64,000 nucleotides of DNA from Paenarthrobacter nicotinovorans (GCF_021919345.1 NZ_CP089293.1:1426001-1490000), one strand, 5' to 3'; shown: positions 8,461 through 25,090, counted from the first letter of the stretch. Numbers and translations are program-made. The notes: a model not told the origin generated them from the letters alone.

Positions 8461-10372
8461 TCTCCTCTCCCACACGCGGTACCAGCAGGGTGAATGGTTT
8501 GGTGTTGTTCGCAATGGAACCGTTGTCCTTCTTGGGCCGGAAACACCCCATGCCTTGATCGACACTGTCTGGGAGCTGCTGGAATCCTCACCCGAGGCCC
8601 ATGAAGTACTGAACGAAGTCACCGGGGCTTTTGGTGTCTCGCTCAGCCGCATCCCGCCGTTCGGCATCATTGATTCCAAGGACGCGCTGCGGGTGTTCCT
8701 CCGTGGCGACCTCGAATTGGCAGTGCATCTGGACGGGCGCCAGGAACATCTCACAGGCCGTGACGTCACCACCTGGACGGAGCGCCGCATTGTCGGTGTG
8801 TCCTCCTTCAACGTCTACATCGGTGCGCCGGCTGCCGCCGGGACGGACCGCCCGCTTTTGGATTCCCTCCCCGTCAAGGACGGCGTGGTGCTGTTGGCTT
8901 CCCTGGAGGCCGCCGGTTCGGCCCCTTCAGCGGCGGATCCCGTGCCGGAAAGCGACATAGCGCCGGGACAAGACACAGCTCCTGAACAAGACATGGCGCC
9001 CAAAACCTCCGTGATGCCGAACGCGCACGTCGCGTCTGTTTCCGACGAAACCATGGTCGGCTACCAGGAAGCCGACCTCGGGCTGACGATTGCACCAGCC
9101 CAAGCCCACGCCATCGAGGGCCCTGTCCCGGCCGCACCTGAAACGAGGGCCGTCGAGGACGGGGACAGCGGACAGGAAGACACGGAGCAGGCCGGGCTCG
9201 CAGTGGGGGAGCCTGAAGTGGGGGAGCCCGCTGGACAGGAAGACCCTGCGGGATACATTGCTGCTGAAGCCAAAGAAGCTGAAGTCCGTTCCGGCGATGA
9301 AGAGCTCCCCGCTCCGGACCGGTCCGGCGAAGACGGTGCCGTGGACGATTCGGAAGTCCCGGTCCACACCAGCACGACTGATCCCGTGGGTCCCTCGCTG
9401 GAGAACACCACGAACTATGACCATTTGTGGGACAAGACGGTGATGCGCACCATCGAAGACGCCGCAGTCCGTCTGCAGAGCGACTCTGATGACCACGACA
9501 CTCCTGCGGGCCAGGCACTTGGCCCGCAACCGCCGTCGGCTCCGCAACCGCCGTCGGAGCCGGAAGGAACCGTCCCGGACCCGGCTGGCCCCGAACCGCT
9601 TTCACCTGAACCGCTTTCACCTCAACCGTTGGTCATCCCGCCCGTGCAGGCAACTGCGCCGGTGGCCGGTCAGTCCGCCACCGCGGCGCCGGCCGGTGGA
9701 CTCATTGATTCGGTGCCGTGGCTGCGCAGCGCTACGTCGTCACCGGTGGCTGCTCCCGCCCCACAGGTGCCTGCAGCCTGGACACCCGCGCCTGCCAGCG
9801 GCCCGGTGGACGAGGACTCGGACCACGACGGTCAGACAATCATGAAAAGCAGCCTGCCCGCGGCCGATGACGTGGAAGCTGCCGCCGCATCAGGCGCGAC
9901 GCCGGCCGCCAACGGTCCCAGTGTGCTGGCCAGGGTCTGCTCCCAGGGACATGCCAACCCGCCCACCTATCCGCTGTGCTCGGTGTGCGGAGTTCCCGTC
10001 TCCGGGGATGCTGTCCATGTCCCGCGGCCCCGTCTGGGACGTATGCGGCTTTCCACCGGGGAACTGATCGATCTGGATCAGTCGCTCATCATCGGCCGCC
10101 AACCCTCGGTTTCGCGCGTCCAGGGCGGCACCATGCCACGGCTGGTCCAGGTGGAGAGCCCCGGCGGGGACATCTCACGCTCCCACGTCGAGGTCCGGCT
10201 GGAAGGCTGGCACGTGATGCTGTGCGACCTGAAGGCGACCAACGGCACCGTGCTTATCCGCGAGGGCCAAGCGCCCCGACGGCTTGCCCAAAACGAGATG
10301 GCCATCCTGCTGGATGGCGATATCGCCGAACTCGGCGACGACATTTCATTGCGTTTCGAGGAGATTCTTTGA
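8447..10372 (+). CDS. FHA domain protein with long acidic/proline linker and zinc ribbon
   Basis: The 641-residue protein starts at ATG 8447, preceded by GAGGAAGG. Residues 1-150 form a folded domain without a family I recognise (starts ASSNLLSHTRYQQGEWFGVV). Residues 170-470 are a disordered Ala/Pro/Glu-rich linker that includes a short duplicated run (EPLSPEPLSPQPL). Then come a zinc-ribbon-like CSQGH...LCSVCG motif at about 497-520 and a C-terminal FHA domain (about 530-641) with LIIGRQPS, ISRSHVEV and KATNGT. The linker contains TV/TI motifs (for example DKTVMRTIED) that could be kinase targets, though that is inference. It sits between phosphatase and kinase with overlapping ends (TTGA at 10369-10372), so the three are probably made together. 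Confidence 0.88.
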   Translation: MASSNLLSHTRYQQGEWFGVVRNGTVVLLGPETPHALIDTVWELLESSPEAHEVLNEVTGAFGVSLSRIPPFGIIDSKDALRVFLRGDLELAVHLDGRQEHLTGRDVTTWTERRIVGVSSFNVYIGAPAAAGTDRPLLDSLPVKDGVVLLASLEAAGSAPSAADPVPESDIAPGQDTAPEQDMAPKTSVMPNAHVASVSDETMVGYQEADLGLTIAPAQAHAIEGPVPAAPETRAVEDGDSGQEDTEQAGLAVGEPEVGEPAGQEDPAGYIAAEAKEAEVRSGDEELPAPDRSGEDGAVDDSEVPVHTSTTDPVGPSLENTTNYDHLWDKTVMRTIEDAAVRLQSDSDDHDTPAGQALGPQPPSAPQPPSEPEGTVPDPAGPEPLSPEPLSPQPLVIPPVQATAPVAGQSATAAPAGGLIDSVPWLRSATSSPVAAPAPQVPAAWTPAPASGPVDEDSDHDGQTIMKSSLPAADDVEAAAASGATPAANGPSVLARVCSQGHANPPTYPLCSVCGVPVSGDAVHVPRPRLGRMRLSTGELIDLDQSLIIGRQPSVSRVQGGTMPRLVQVESPGGDISRSHVEVRLEGWHVMLCDLKATNGTVLIREGQAPRRLAQNEMAILLDGDIAELGDDISLRFEEIL

Positions 10373-12102
10373 GTTCCAAGAGGCCCCCCGCGCCGCCTCC
10401 ACCCATCCCGGGGTTCAAGTACATCAGCTTGCTTGGCTCCGGTGGCTTTTCCGATGTTTACCTTTACGAGCAGGACCGGCCGCGCCGGAAGGTAGCGGTC
10501 AAGGTGCTGCTGTCAGACCTCAAGACGGAAGGGGCGCGGCGCCGCTTCGAGTCCGAGGCCAACCTGATGGCGCAGCTGTCCTCGCACCCGTACATCGTGA
10601 CGATTTTCGAAGCGGAGATCACTGAGAGCGGCCACTCGTATCTGGCCATGGAGTACTGCTCCCGGCCCAGCCTTGACGTGCGCTACCGTAGGCAGCGCTT
10701 CAGCGTCGACGAGGTACTTGCCGTCGGCATCCAGGTGGCGTCCGCCGTCGAGACCGCCCACCGGGCCGGAATCGTGCACCGTGACATCAAGCCGGCCAAC
10801 ATCCTGGTCACCGACTACAACCGTCCGGCCCTCACGGACTTCGGCATCTCAGGCACCATCGGTGCCGATGCCGAGGACGACGCCGGCATGTCCATTCCAT
10901 GGTCGCCGCCCGAGCAGTTCCGTGGTGGTGCCGTGGAGGGCGTTCCCGTGGACATCTGGGCCCTGGGAGCTACGCTCTACACGTTGCTGGCGGGCCGGTC
11001 ACCCTTCGTGCTTCCGGGGCAGGACAACTCGCAGCGGGAACTGATCTCGCGCATCACCAACGCGCCCCTTCCCAGGCTGGGCCGCGCCGACGTTCCGGAA
11101 TCGTTGGAATTGGTGCTGGCCACCGCCATGGCGAAGTCCCCAGGCTCCCGCTACTCCTCAGCGCACGCCTTCGCTTTGGCGTTGCAGCGGATCCAGACCG
11201 AGCTGAACCTGTCCGTGACGCCCTTCGAAGTGCTCGAAGAACCAGGTCACGGCGATGAGCAGCACCCGGATGACAACTTCGAGGAAACCCGGGTCCGGAG
11301 CATCGCGTCGATCGACCCGGACGCGTCGGGCACAGCCACGACAGGCTCTGCACCGACCTTCCCTGCCCGAACTTTTCCTTCGACTGTTCCCGGGAACAAC
11401 CCGCCGCAAACAGCCCCGCAACCGGCAGCACGGCCGACCCTGTCCCAAGGCTCTGCCCAGCAGGCAGCAGCTGCTGCCCAACAGACAGCGCCGCCGCGAT
11501 TCCACACGGCCCAGCCGGTCTTGGACGAGCCCGATTCTTCGGAGTCCACCGTCCTTCGCGGCTGGCAACCCTCGGGCAGGCAGGACATCGTTGACGATAC
11601 TGTCAGTCGCTCCGCGTCGCAGGCATCCCAGGACACCGGCAATGAAGCGCCGGCTGCGGACCACAGCAAACGAAACTTGTGGCTTGCTGCAACGGGCGCG
11701 GCGGTGCTGGTTGTGGCGATCGTGGTCGGAGTGGTGCTGGGCGCCCAGGCGCAGCCGAAGGTGGCACCCACAGAGGCGGCCAGCAAGCCGCCGGCGGACC
11801 CGATAGGCGATGGTGGGGTTCCCGAGGTTACGGACATCACTTACGAGATCCAAAGCGGGGGCACCTCAACGACGCCCTTGGTGGTTTTTCGCTGGGACAG
11901 CCCTGACTGGAAGGTGACGGACACTTTCAAGTGGCGACTCAAATCCGCGAAGTCCGAGGGCACCTACGAATCGACGTCCGAACTTTACGCCATCATCACG
12001 GGCCACGCCGAGCGGCCCCTCTGCATCCAGGTCATCATGGTCCGGGCGGATGGTTCGGCATCGCCGGGCGGCCCCGAGTCCATTGCCTGTGTGGAGAAAT
12101 AG
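10369..12102 (+). CDS. Transmembrane Ser/Thr protein kinase (PknB/Pkb2-like)
   Basis: This 577-residue receptor-type Hanks kinase starts at TTG 10369, overlapping the previous stop by 4 bp; upstream codons in this frame belong to another gene. Kinase motifs: glycine loop LGSGGFSDVY, VAVKV with Lys45, catalytic loop IVHRDIKPANIL with Asp139, DFGISG, and an activation-segment end SPPEQF in place of the usual APE. A low-complexity linker (about 300-430) leads to one transmembrane helix near 437-458 (LAATGAAVLVVAIVVGVVLG) and an approximately 110-residue outside domain with Fn3-like strands, rather than the PASTA repeats of PknB. It is the expected writer for the FHA proteins around it and matches Pkb2 of the PFNA cluster in position. 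Confidence 0.95.
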   Translation: MSSKRPPAPPPPIPGFKYISLLGSGGFSDVYLYEQDRPRRKVAVKVLLSDLKTEGARRRFESEANLMAQLSSHPYIVTIFEAEITESGHSYLAMEYCSRPSLDVRYRRQRFSVDEVLAVGIQVASAVETAHRAGIVHRDIKPANILVTDYNRPALTDFGISGTIGADAEDDAGMSIPWSPPEQFRGGAVEGVPVDIWALGATLYTLLAGRSPFVLPGQDNSQRELISRITNAPLPRLGRADVPESLELVLATAMAKSPGSRYSSAHAFALALQRIQTELNLSVTPFEVLEEPGHGDEQHPDDNFEETRVRSIASIDPDASGTATTGSAPTFPARTFPSTVPGNNPPQTAPQPAARPTLSQGSAQQAAAAAQQTAPPRFHTAQPVLDEPDSSESTVLRGWQPSGRQDIVDDTVSRSASQASQDTGNEAPAADHSKRNLWLAATGAAVLVVAIVVGVVLGAQAQPKVAPTEAASKPPADPIGDGGVPEVTDITYEIQSGGTSTTPLVVFRWDSPDWKVTDTFKWRLKSAKSEGTYESTSELYAIITGHAERPLCIQVIMVRADGSASPGGPESIACVEK

Positions 12103-12147
12103 ACGGCTCATGACAGAAACACGTTGTCCAGCAAGGAGGCACAGATC

Positions 12148-12848
12148 ATGGGGGATCTAGCAATAGATTTCTGTGGGGAATGGTACGAACCATCCGACGA
12201 GGACGTCTTTGACATCGGCCGCGAAGGTGACCTGGAAGTAGACGACAACCCGTACCTGCATCGCCGCTTCCTGCAGATTGCCCGTTACGACGGAATCTGG
12301 TGGCTGAGCAACGTTGGCAGCATGCTGTCGGCCACGATCGCGGATGGCTCCGGAGGCATGCAGGCATGGCTGGCACCGGGTGCCAGGATCCCGTTGGTGT
12401 TCAGCCACACCAACGTCATTTTCACCGCGGGCCCCACCACCTACGAGTTTGCGGTACACCTGAAGACGCCGTCTTTCCGGCACGAGGCACGCGAGGAAGA
12501 CCAAGCCGGGGACACCACCATTGGCCCCGTGGTCTTCACCGATTCACAAAAAGCACTCATCGTGGCCCTCGCCGAGCCGATGCTTCGCCGGGAGGGTACC
12601 GGTTTCAGCGCCATACCGTCTTCTGCGGAGGCCGCCAAACGCCTGGGCTGGGCCCTGACCCGTTTCAACCGCAAGCTGGACAATGTGTGCGACAAGCTCG
12701 ACCGCGTTGGCGTCGTGGGTCTTCGCGGTGGAGCCGGCAAATTGGCCACCAACCGCCGGGCGCGCCTGGTGGAGCATGCCGTGACGTCCCATCTGGTGAC
12801 GCCGGCTGACCTGCATCTTCTTGAGAAAATGAGTGAGGTCGACGAAGG

Positions 12849-12852
<4 letters not shown>
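12148..12852 (+). CDS. FHA-like / winged-helix hypothetical protein
   Basis: This 234-residue protein starts at ATG 12148, which has a strong AAGGAGG 8 bases upstream; an in-frame TTG at 12124 lacks one. The first 115 residues read like a divergent FHA sandwich (FDIGREGDLEVDDNPYLHRR, with the GR and H/R positions in place, but lacking the usual N-G loop). Residues 130-234 look like a winged helix: DSQKALIVALAEPMLRRE, then AAKRLGWALTRFNRKLDNV as the recognition part. It overlaps the FtsK-type gene by 4 bp (ATGA), so it is coupled to it. A phosphopeptide-reading DNA-binding or adaptor protein is a reasonable guess; no function is established that I know. Confidence 0.75.
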
Positions 12853-20459
<7,607 letters not shown>

Positions 20460-20520
20460 CGGAATTTCGCCGTGACCCGGGTTTCCCTGTGATCCGACTT
20501 CCCCGGAGGAAAACCGTTCC

Positions 20521-21730
20521 GTGATCAAAACACTCGCCATCGCCAACTACCGCTCCATCCGGGATCTGGCCATCGAGCTTCACGGCCTGGATGTCGTGAC
20601 CGGGGCCAACGGCAGCGGCAAGTCGTCGCTGTACCGGGCCCTGCGGTTGTTGGCCGAATGCGCCGGGGGAGACTCCGGAAACGTGGTGGGCTCCCTGGCC
20701 AGGGATGGCGGTTTGTCATCGACACTCTGGGCAGGGCCGGAGAACATCAGCGACGCCATGCGCCGGGGTGAAGTTCCTGTCCAAGGCACTGTCCGCCGGG
20801 AGTCCGTGAACCTGAAACTGGGCTATTCCGGGGACGAATTCGGCTATCTGGTGGATCTTGGCATGCCGGTGCCCGGCGGCATCGGATTTGACCAGGAAAC
20901 CGGTCGCCCGAGGCCTTCGGCGTTCGGACTCGATCCCGAAATCAAGCGGGAGCAGATATTCTCAGGGCCGGTCGCCAGGCCTGGCTCCTTGTTGGTGGAC
21001 CGTAAAGGAAGCCTGGCCAGGCTCCGTGACGCCGAGGGCCAATGGACCGAGCTGTCGCGCCGCCTGGATACCTTCCAAAGCATGCTCACGGAAGTGTCGG
21101 ACCAGGACCGGGCACCGGAGGTACTGCGGGTTCGGGACTCGGTCCGTTCATGGCGCTTCTATGATCATTTTCGGACCGACACGGACGCACCGGCCCGCCA
21201 AGCCCAGATCGGGACCCGTACCCCTGTGCTGCACCACAGCGGCAAGGACCTCGCGGCCGCGCTCCAGACCCTCCGCGAGGTGGGTTTCGAGCAGAAACTG
21301 GACGCCGCCGTGCACCATGCCTTTCCCGGAAGCCGGCTGGAGATTGCGGTCAATTGACGGCAGGTTCAGTGTGGAGCTGAAACAGCCCGGAATGCTCCGG
21401 CCCATGAAAGCCGCGGAGCTCTCCGACGGAACCCTGCGTTTCCTTCTGCTCACTGCCGCTTTGCTGACTCCCCGGCCGCCGGAACTCATGGTGCTCAATG
21501 AACCGGAGACCAGTCTCCATGTTGACCTGATGCCGGCGCTGGCCGGACTGATTGTCCAGGCCAGCGCCTACAGCCAGGTGATCGTGGTGACGCACTCCGA
21601 AGCCCTGCTCACGGCACTCCGGGCCAGCGGGTCGGCACACGAGCACGAACTCTATAAGGACATGGGCGAGACCAGGATCAAGGGCCTCGGCGCGCTTGAG
21701 GGCCCATCGTGGAGCTGGCCAAAGCGGTGA
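20521..21730 (+). pseudogene. AAA-family (RecF/SMC-like) ATPase split by a frameshift
   Basis: The 5' part starts at GTG 20521 (GGAGG upstream) and runs 278 codons to a TGA at 21355. It carries a P-loop VTGANGSGKSSLYRAL and ABC/SMC-like text up to AVHHAFPGSRLEIAV. The rest of the same protein continues in the next frame from about 21340 to the TGA at 21728: IDGRFSVELKQPGMLRPMK, the ABC signature ELSDGTLRFLLL, Walker B LMVLNEPETSLH, VVTHSEALL and a C terminus GLGALEGPSWSWP. One added base (or two lost) near 21346-21354 would explain the break. Read together it is an approximately 400-residue ATPase of the RecF-like family. It could be a pseudogene or an assembly/sequencing error; the two parts are otherwise intact, so loss is recent if real. 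Confidence 0.8.
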
Positions 21731-21740
21731 TCACCACAGT

Positions 21741-21773
21741 GGATGGACTGGACTGGACTGGATGGACTGGACT
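21741..21773 (+). repeat. GGACT pentamer microsatellite
   Basis: Just after the frameshifted ATPase the sequence has a run of GGACT pentamers interrupted by two GGATG-like units. It ends at the stop codon of the minus-strand monooxygenase. The run is short and could expand or contract by slippage. Confidence 0.7.
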
Positions 21774-23139
21774 AGAAAGCCGAACCGATGGAGGTCAGCT
21801 CCTGCGCTGCAGTTCCGGCGTAGCGGTTGACGGGCCGTTCCAGACCGTAATGTCCGCGCAGCGTGGAGGCCGTGTACTCGGTGCGGAACAGACCGCGCTC
21901 CTGCAGGATCGGCACCACTTGGTCAACAAAAACTTCCAGGCCGGAAGGCAGGACCGGAGGCATGATGTTGAAACCGTCAGCCGCGCCGGCATGGAACCAC
22001 TCCTGGATGGCATCCGCAACCTGTTCCGGCGTGCCGGTGAACGTCCTGTGGCCCCGGCCGCCACCGAGCCGGGCAATCAACTGTCTGACGGTCAGTTGCT
22101 CCCGGCGGGCCAGTTCGACGATCAGTGTGTACCGGCTCTTGGCTCCTTCGATGTCGTCCTCCGACGGCAGGTCGGCCGGCAGTGGCCGGTCCAAGGGAAG
22201 GTCCTCGGGTGAAAGCCGCAGTGTCCGGGCAAGCTGCTCGCGCGCGTACTCGGGCTTGATCAGGTGATCAAGCTCCCGCTCCAGCTTGAGGGCCTCGGCT
22301 TCGGTTGAACCGATCACCGGGACGATGCCGGGCAGGATCTTGATCCCCTCCGGATCGCGTCCCGTAGCCGCGGTGCGTGCCTTCAAGTCCGAGTAGAAGT
22401 CCTGGGCATCTGCCAGCGTCTGATGTGCTGTGAAGACGGCTTCGGCATACTGCGCCGCCAGGTTCTTTCCGTTTTCGGAGGACCCTGCCTGGACAATCAA
22501 TGGGTGCCCCTGCGGTGACCGGGGGACGTTGAGGGGTCCACGGACCCGGAAGTGCTTGCCTTCGTGGTCAATGACGCGGATCTTCTTATCGTCGCCCCAC
22601 ACTCCGTCGGCCTTGTCGGCAAGAATGGCGTCGTCGTCCCAGCTGTCCCAGAGCTTTTGCGCCACTTCGATGAACTCGGCTGCCCGTTCATAGCGGACTG
22701 CGTGTGCGGGCTGGTCGTCAACTCCGAAGTTCCGTGCCGCGTCAGGGCCGGCCGTGGTCACCACGTTCCACCCCGCGCGTCCGCCGCTGACCCAGTCCAC
22801 GGAGGCGAAACGGCGTGCGAGGTTGAAGGGGTCGTTGTAGGTGGTGGAGGCGGTAGCGATGAGGCCGATCTTTTCCGTGGCCGTGGCGATGGCTGTCAGG
22901 AGCACTGTCGGTTCGAGTTTTCCGGCCGGCCGCCGGCCTACCTCGCCGAAGAGGACAGGCGAGTCGGCGAAGAAGATGGAGTCCAGCTTCCCCCGTTCCG
23001 CGGTACGGGCAAGGTGCTGGTAGTGCTCTATTTTGGTCGAGGCAAAGGGGTCGCTTTCCGGAAGGCGCCATGAGGCCTCATGGTGTCCGGTGCTCATGAG
23101 GAAGGCGTTGAGGTGCAGTTGGCGGTCTGGCGGGGTCAT
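21772..23139 (-). CDS. LLM-class flavin monooxygenase (NtaA/SnaA/DszA type)
   Basis: This 455-residue protein starts at the ATG at 23139, preceded on the minus strand by CGAGGAGAAACC; the frame stays open far upstream but without coding character. It reads as an NtaA/SnaA/DszA-group luciferase-like monooxygenase: LHLNAFLMSTGHHEASWR, KLDSIFFADSP, AFASVDWVSGGRAGWNVVT-like text, YERAAEFIEVAQKLWDSWD and VQAGSSENGKNLAAQYAEAVF. These enzymes use FMNH2 from a separate reductase to oxidise sulfur compounds, nitrilotriacetate or similar substrates, often for sulfur scavenging. No reductase or ABC transporter is adjacent, so the substrate is unknown. It is divergent from a GNAT gene, with 297 bp between them. 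Confidence 0.92.
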   Translation of the reverse strand: MTPPDRQLHLNAFLMSTGHHEASWRLPESDPFASTKIEHYQHLARTAERGKLDSIFFADSPVLFGEVGRRPAGKLEPTVLLTAIATATEKIGLIATASTTYNDPFNLARRFASVDWVSGGRAGWNVVTTAGPDAARNFGVDDQPAHAVRYERAAEFIEVAQKLWDSWDDDAILADKADGVWGDDKKIRVIDHEGKHFRVRGPLNVPRSPQGHPLIVQAGSSENGKNLAAQYAEAVFTAHQTLADAQDFYSDLKARTAATGRDPEGIKILPGIVPVIGSTEAEALKLERELDHLIKPEYAREQLARTLRLSPEDLPLDRPLPADLPSEDDIEGAKSRYTLIVELARREQLTVRQLIARLGGGRGHRTFTGTPEQVADAIQEWFHAGAADGFNIMPPVLPSGLEVFVDQVVPILQERGLFRTEYTASTLRGHYGLERPVNRYAGTAAQELTSIGSAF

Positions 23140-23252
23140 GGTTTCTCCTCGGTTCAGGACGGTGTGGGGGCGGGTGTGTGGCAACATAAGCACGTCCGCG
23201 AAGAGCACCGCCAGCAGCCCGACATGTGCCCGCAACAGCGCGAAACCGGGGT

Positions 23253-23345
23253 TCACCGGGCGCAACGGAACGGCATTGAACGCCACGGGAGGCAACAGAA
23301 AGGCGCCGCGGGAGGTTCCGCCACACGGCTGCGCAAGTCGGCCAT
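23253..23345 (-). CDS. Possible 30-residue Cys-containing leader peptide
   Basis: In the 297-bp gap upstream of the flavin monooxygenase, a minus-strand ATG at 23345 opens a 30-codon frame ending at TGA 23253. Its second half reads FCCLPWRSMPFRCAR, with adjacent Cys codons (TGT TGC) and a third Cys three codons before the stop. Cys-rich upstream ORFs that sense cysteine supply are known in mycobacteria ahead of sulfur genes. Here there is no clear Shine-Dalgarno, and the frame may be chance. The rest of the gap (23346-23436) shows no other gene. Confidence 0.25.
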   Translation of the reverse strand: MADLRSRVAEPPAAPFCCLPWRSMPFRCAR

Positions 23346-23436
23346 CCGGCGTCGTGCTGTGACCAGAGGTGATAGTTCCATCACGGAAAGCCGCCTTTGG
23401 TGACCTGGATGGGTGGGGCGCGACTACCATTGGTAG

Positions 23437-23949
23437 GTGCTTTCGCCGATTACCGTCCGTCCCGCCCTGCCCGAAGACTACGACGCCGTTGCCCGGATTA
23501 CGCAGGACTCTTACGTCACCGCGGGGTACTACGGCGATGCCGACCACCCGTACCTGCAGAAGCTTCAGGACGTGGCCGGCCGCGCAGAGCACGCAGATAT
23601 CCTGGTGGCTGAGCGCAACGGCGAGGTCATCGGCTCCGTCACGGCTGCTCCGGCCGGCGGGGGTTTTTCGGACATTGGCCTTGAGGACGAGTTGGAACTG
23701 CGCACCCTTGTGGTGGATCCGGCTGTCCAGCGCTCCGGCGCGGGGCGCGCCTTGGTACAGGCCGTCGTCGACCAAGCCAAAGCCATGGACGGTATCAACG
23801 CCGTGTCCTTGACCACGGGCGCCACCTGGGAAAGCGCCAACGCGTTGTACGCCCGCACCGGCTTTGACCGCGCACCGCATCGCGACTGGTTCGTGCCCGG
23901 CACCGACATAAAACTGTTCGTTTACAGGCTCGAGCTCGGGCAGTCATAA
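23437..23949 (+). CDS. GNAT family N-acetyltransferase
   Basis: This 170-residue protein from GTG 23437 fills one GNAT domain. The acetyl-CoA loop reads VVDPAVQRSGAGRALVQAV (Q/RxxGxG/A type) at about residues 88-106, after a strand LELRTL, and the C-terminal motif ALYARTGF is typical. It probably acetylates a small amine or an N terminus; substrate cannot be told. It is transcribed away from the monooxygenase and followed after 55 bp by a Rid-family gene on the same strand. Confidence 0.9.
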   Translation: MLSPITVRPALPEDYDAVARITQDSYVTAGYYGDADHPYLQKLQDVAGRAEHADILVAERNGEVIGSVTAAPAGGGFSDIGLEDELELRTLVVDPAVQRSGAGRALVQAVVDQAKAMDGINAVSLTTGATWESANALYARTGFDRAPHRDWFVPGTDIKLFVYRLELGQS

Positions 23950-24004
23950 AGTTTCCTTCGAAGCGCCGGTCACCGGGCCGGGCGCAACGACAGGAAGGCG
24001 CGAC

Positions 24005-24397
24005 ATGCGCAAGACATTCGGTACGGGTTCGGTCTGGGAGCAGACCCTTGGCTACTCCCGCGCAGTCCAGGTGGACAACACCCTCTTCATTTCGGCGACG
24101 GCTGCCAGCGGGACCGTGGACGGCAAACCGGCGATTGTGGGCGACGGCTTCTACTCCCAGACCAAGTACATCCTCGAAAAGCTGGGGACGGTCCTGGAAG
24201 ACGCCGGTTTCTCCTACGAAGACGTGGTGCAGTCCAAGCTGTACCTGACGGACATCAGCAAGTGGGAAGATGCCGGCCGCGCGCACGGCGAGGTCTTCGG
24301 CGAGATCCGCCCGACGCTCTCACTGGTCCACGTACTGCCGTTCCTGGATCCGGAAATGCTCGTGGAGATCGAGCTGGTGGCCCAGAAGTCCGCGTAG
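24005..24397 (+). CDS. RidA/YjgF/UK114 family protein lacking the catalytic Arg
   Basis: The 130-residue protein starts at ATG 24005 with AGGAAGG upstream and spans a full Rid domain. RidA hydrolyses reactive enamine/imine intermediates from PLP enzymes, using an Arg in a P-A-R-S motif near the C terminus. Here the matching stretch is RPTLSLVHVLPFLDP, so the Arg position holds Leu. That places it in one of the Rid subfamilies without the deaminase residue, so the usual imine deaminase activity should not be assumed. It converges on a response regulator gene 33 bp away. Confidence 0.9.
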   Translation: MRKTFGTGSVWEQTLGYSRAVQVDNTLFISATAASGTVDGKPAIVGDGFYSQTKYILEKLGTVLEDAGFSYEDVVQSKLYLTDISKWEDAGRAHGEVFGEIRPTLSLVHVLPFLDPEMLVEIELVAQKSA

Positions 24398-24430
24398 CAG
24401 CGCGGCAAACCGGATTTGTGGGCTGCCGGG

Positions 24431-25090
24431 TCAGCCCGGAATGCCGTAGCGGTGTTCCGGGCGGCCGGTGGTTCCGTAGCGCAGTTGGATCTCGACGGCG
24501 CCGTCGTCCGCGAGCGAAGACAGGTACCTTTGCGCTGTGGCCCGGGAAACGCCAACCCGTTCCGCGACCTCCGCGGCGGAGTACTGTTCGCCGGGGAGCA
24601 GGGATTCCAGGACTGCAGCCTCGGTGGCGGACCGCGGTTTCGCAGCAGGAGCGACGTCGCCGGGAATCAGGGAACGCTTGGCCCGCTCAATGGTGGTCTG
24701 GTCGATGGCGGTCTGCTGTCCCAGGATCCGGCGATAGCGGGCATAGGACCTGAGCTGCTGCGATAAGGACTCTGCAGTAAATGGCTTGAGCAGATACCCC
24801 AAAGCGCCCCTGCGGAAGGCCACTTTGATGGACTGGGCATCGGAAGCGGCGGTGAGCATCACGGCGTCCACGTCCAGTTGGCCCAGGAGATCCAGCCCGG
24901 ATCCGTCGGGCAGGTAGACATCCAGCAGCACAAGGTCCGGCCGCAGGCTGTGGATCGCCTGGAGTGCCTGGGACACAGATCCGGCCGGAGCCAGGGCCAT
25001 GAAACCCGCCACTGAATCCACGTATGCAGCGTGGAGCCGTGCCACGTGGAAGTCGTCATCCACGATCAGCACCCTCAGGTCCTCAGCCAC
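24431..25090 (-). CDS. CitB/DcuR-type response regulator
   Basis: This 219-residue regulator has a receiver domain (VLIVDDDFHVARLHAAYV at the start, phospho-acceptor Asp57 in VLLDVYLPDGSG, Thr in MLTAASD, Lys in LLKPF) and a C-terminal winged-helix segment (YSAAEVAERVGVSRATAQRY) typical of CitB/DcuR/DpiA. The GTG start at 25090 overlaps the kinase stop by 8 bp, so the pair is translationally coupled. The pair is divergent from a CitMHS transporter, whose expression it probably controls in response to citrate or a related carboxylate. Confidence 0.94.
   Translation of the reverse strand: MAEDLRVLIVDDDFHVARLHAAYVDSVAGFMALAPAGSVSQALQAIHSLRPDLVLLDVYLPDGSGLDLLGQLDVDAVMLTAASDAQSIKVAFRRGALGYLLKPFTAESLSQQLRSYARYRRILGQQTAIDQTTIERAKRSLIPGDVAPAAKPRSATEAAVLESLLPGEQYSAAEVAERVGVSRATAQRYLSSLADDGAVEIQLRYGTTGRPEHRYGIPG

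Noticed and set aside
9976..10368. Longer kinase reading frame beginning about 390 bp upstream
   Set aside because: That part lies entirely over the FHA domain of the preceding gene, which is clearly coding in another frame; the kinase starts at TTG 10369.
21340..21360. Programmed ribosomal frameshift in the AAA ATPase
   Set aside because: There is no slippery heptamer or downstream hairpin that I can see at the change point; mutation or sequence error is simpler.
23140..23880. N-terminal extension of the flavin monooxygenase frame
   Set aside because: The extension lacks family character, overlaps the GNAT gene on the other strand, and the ATG at 23139 has a clear GAGGAG.
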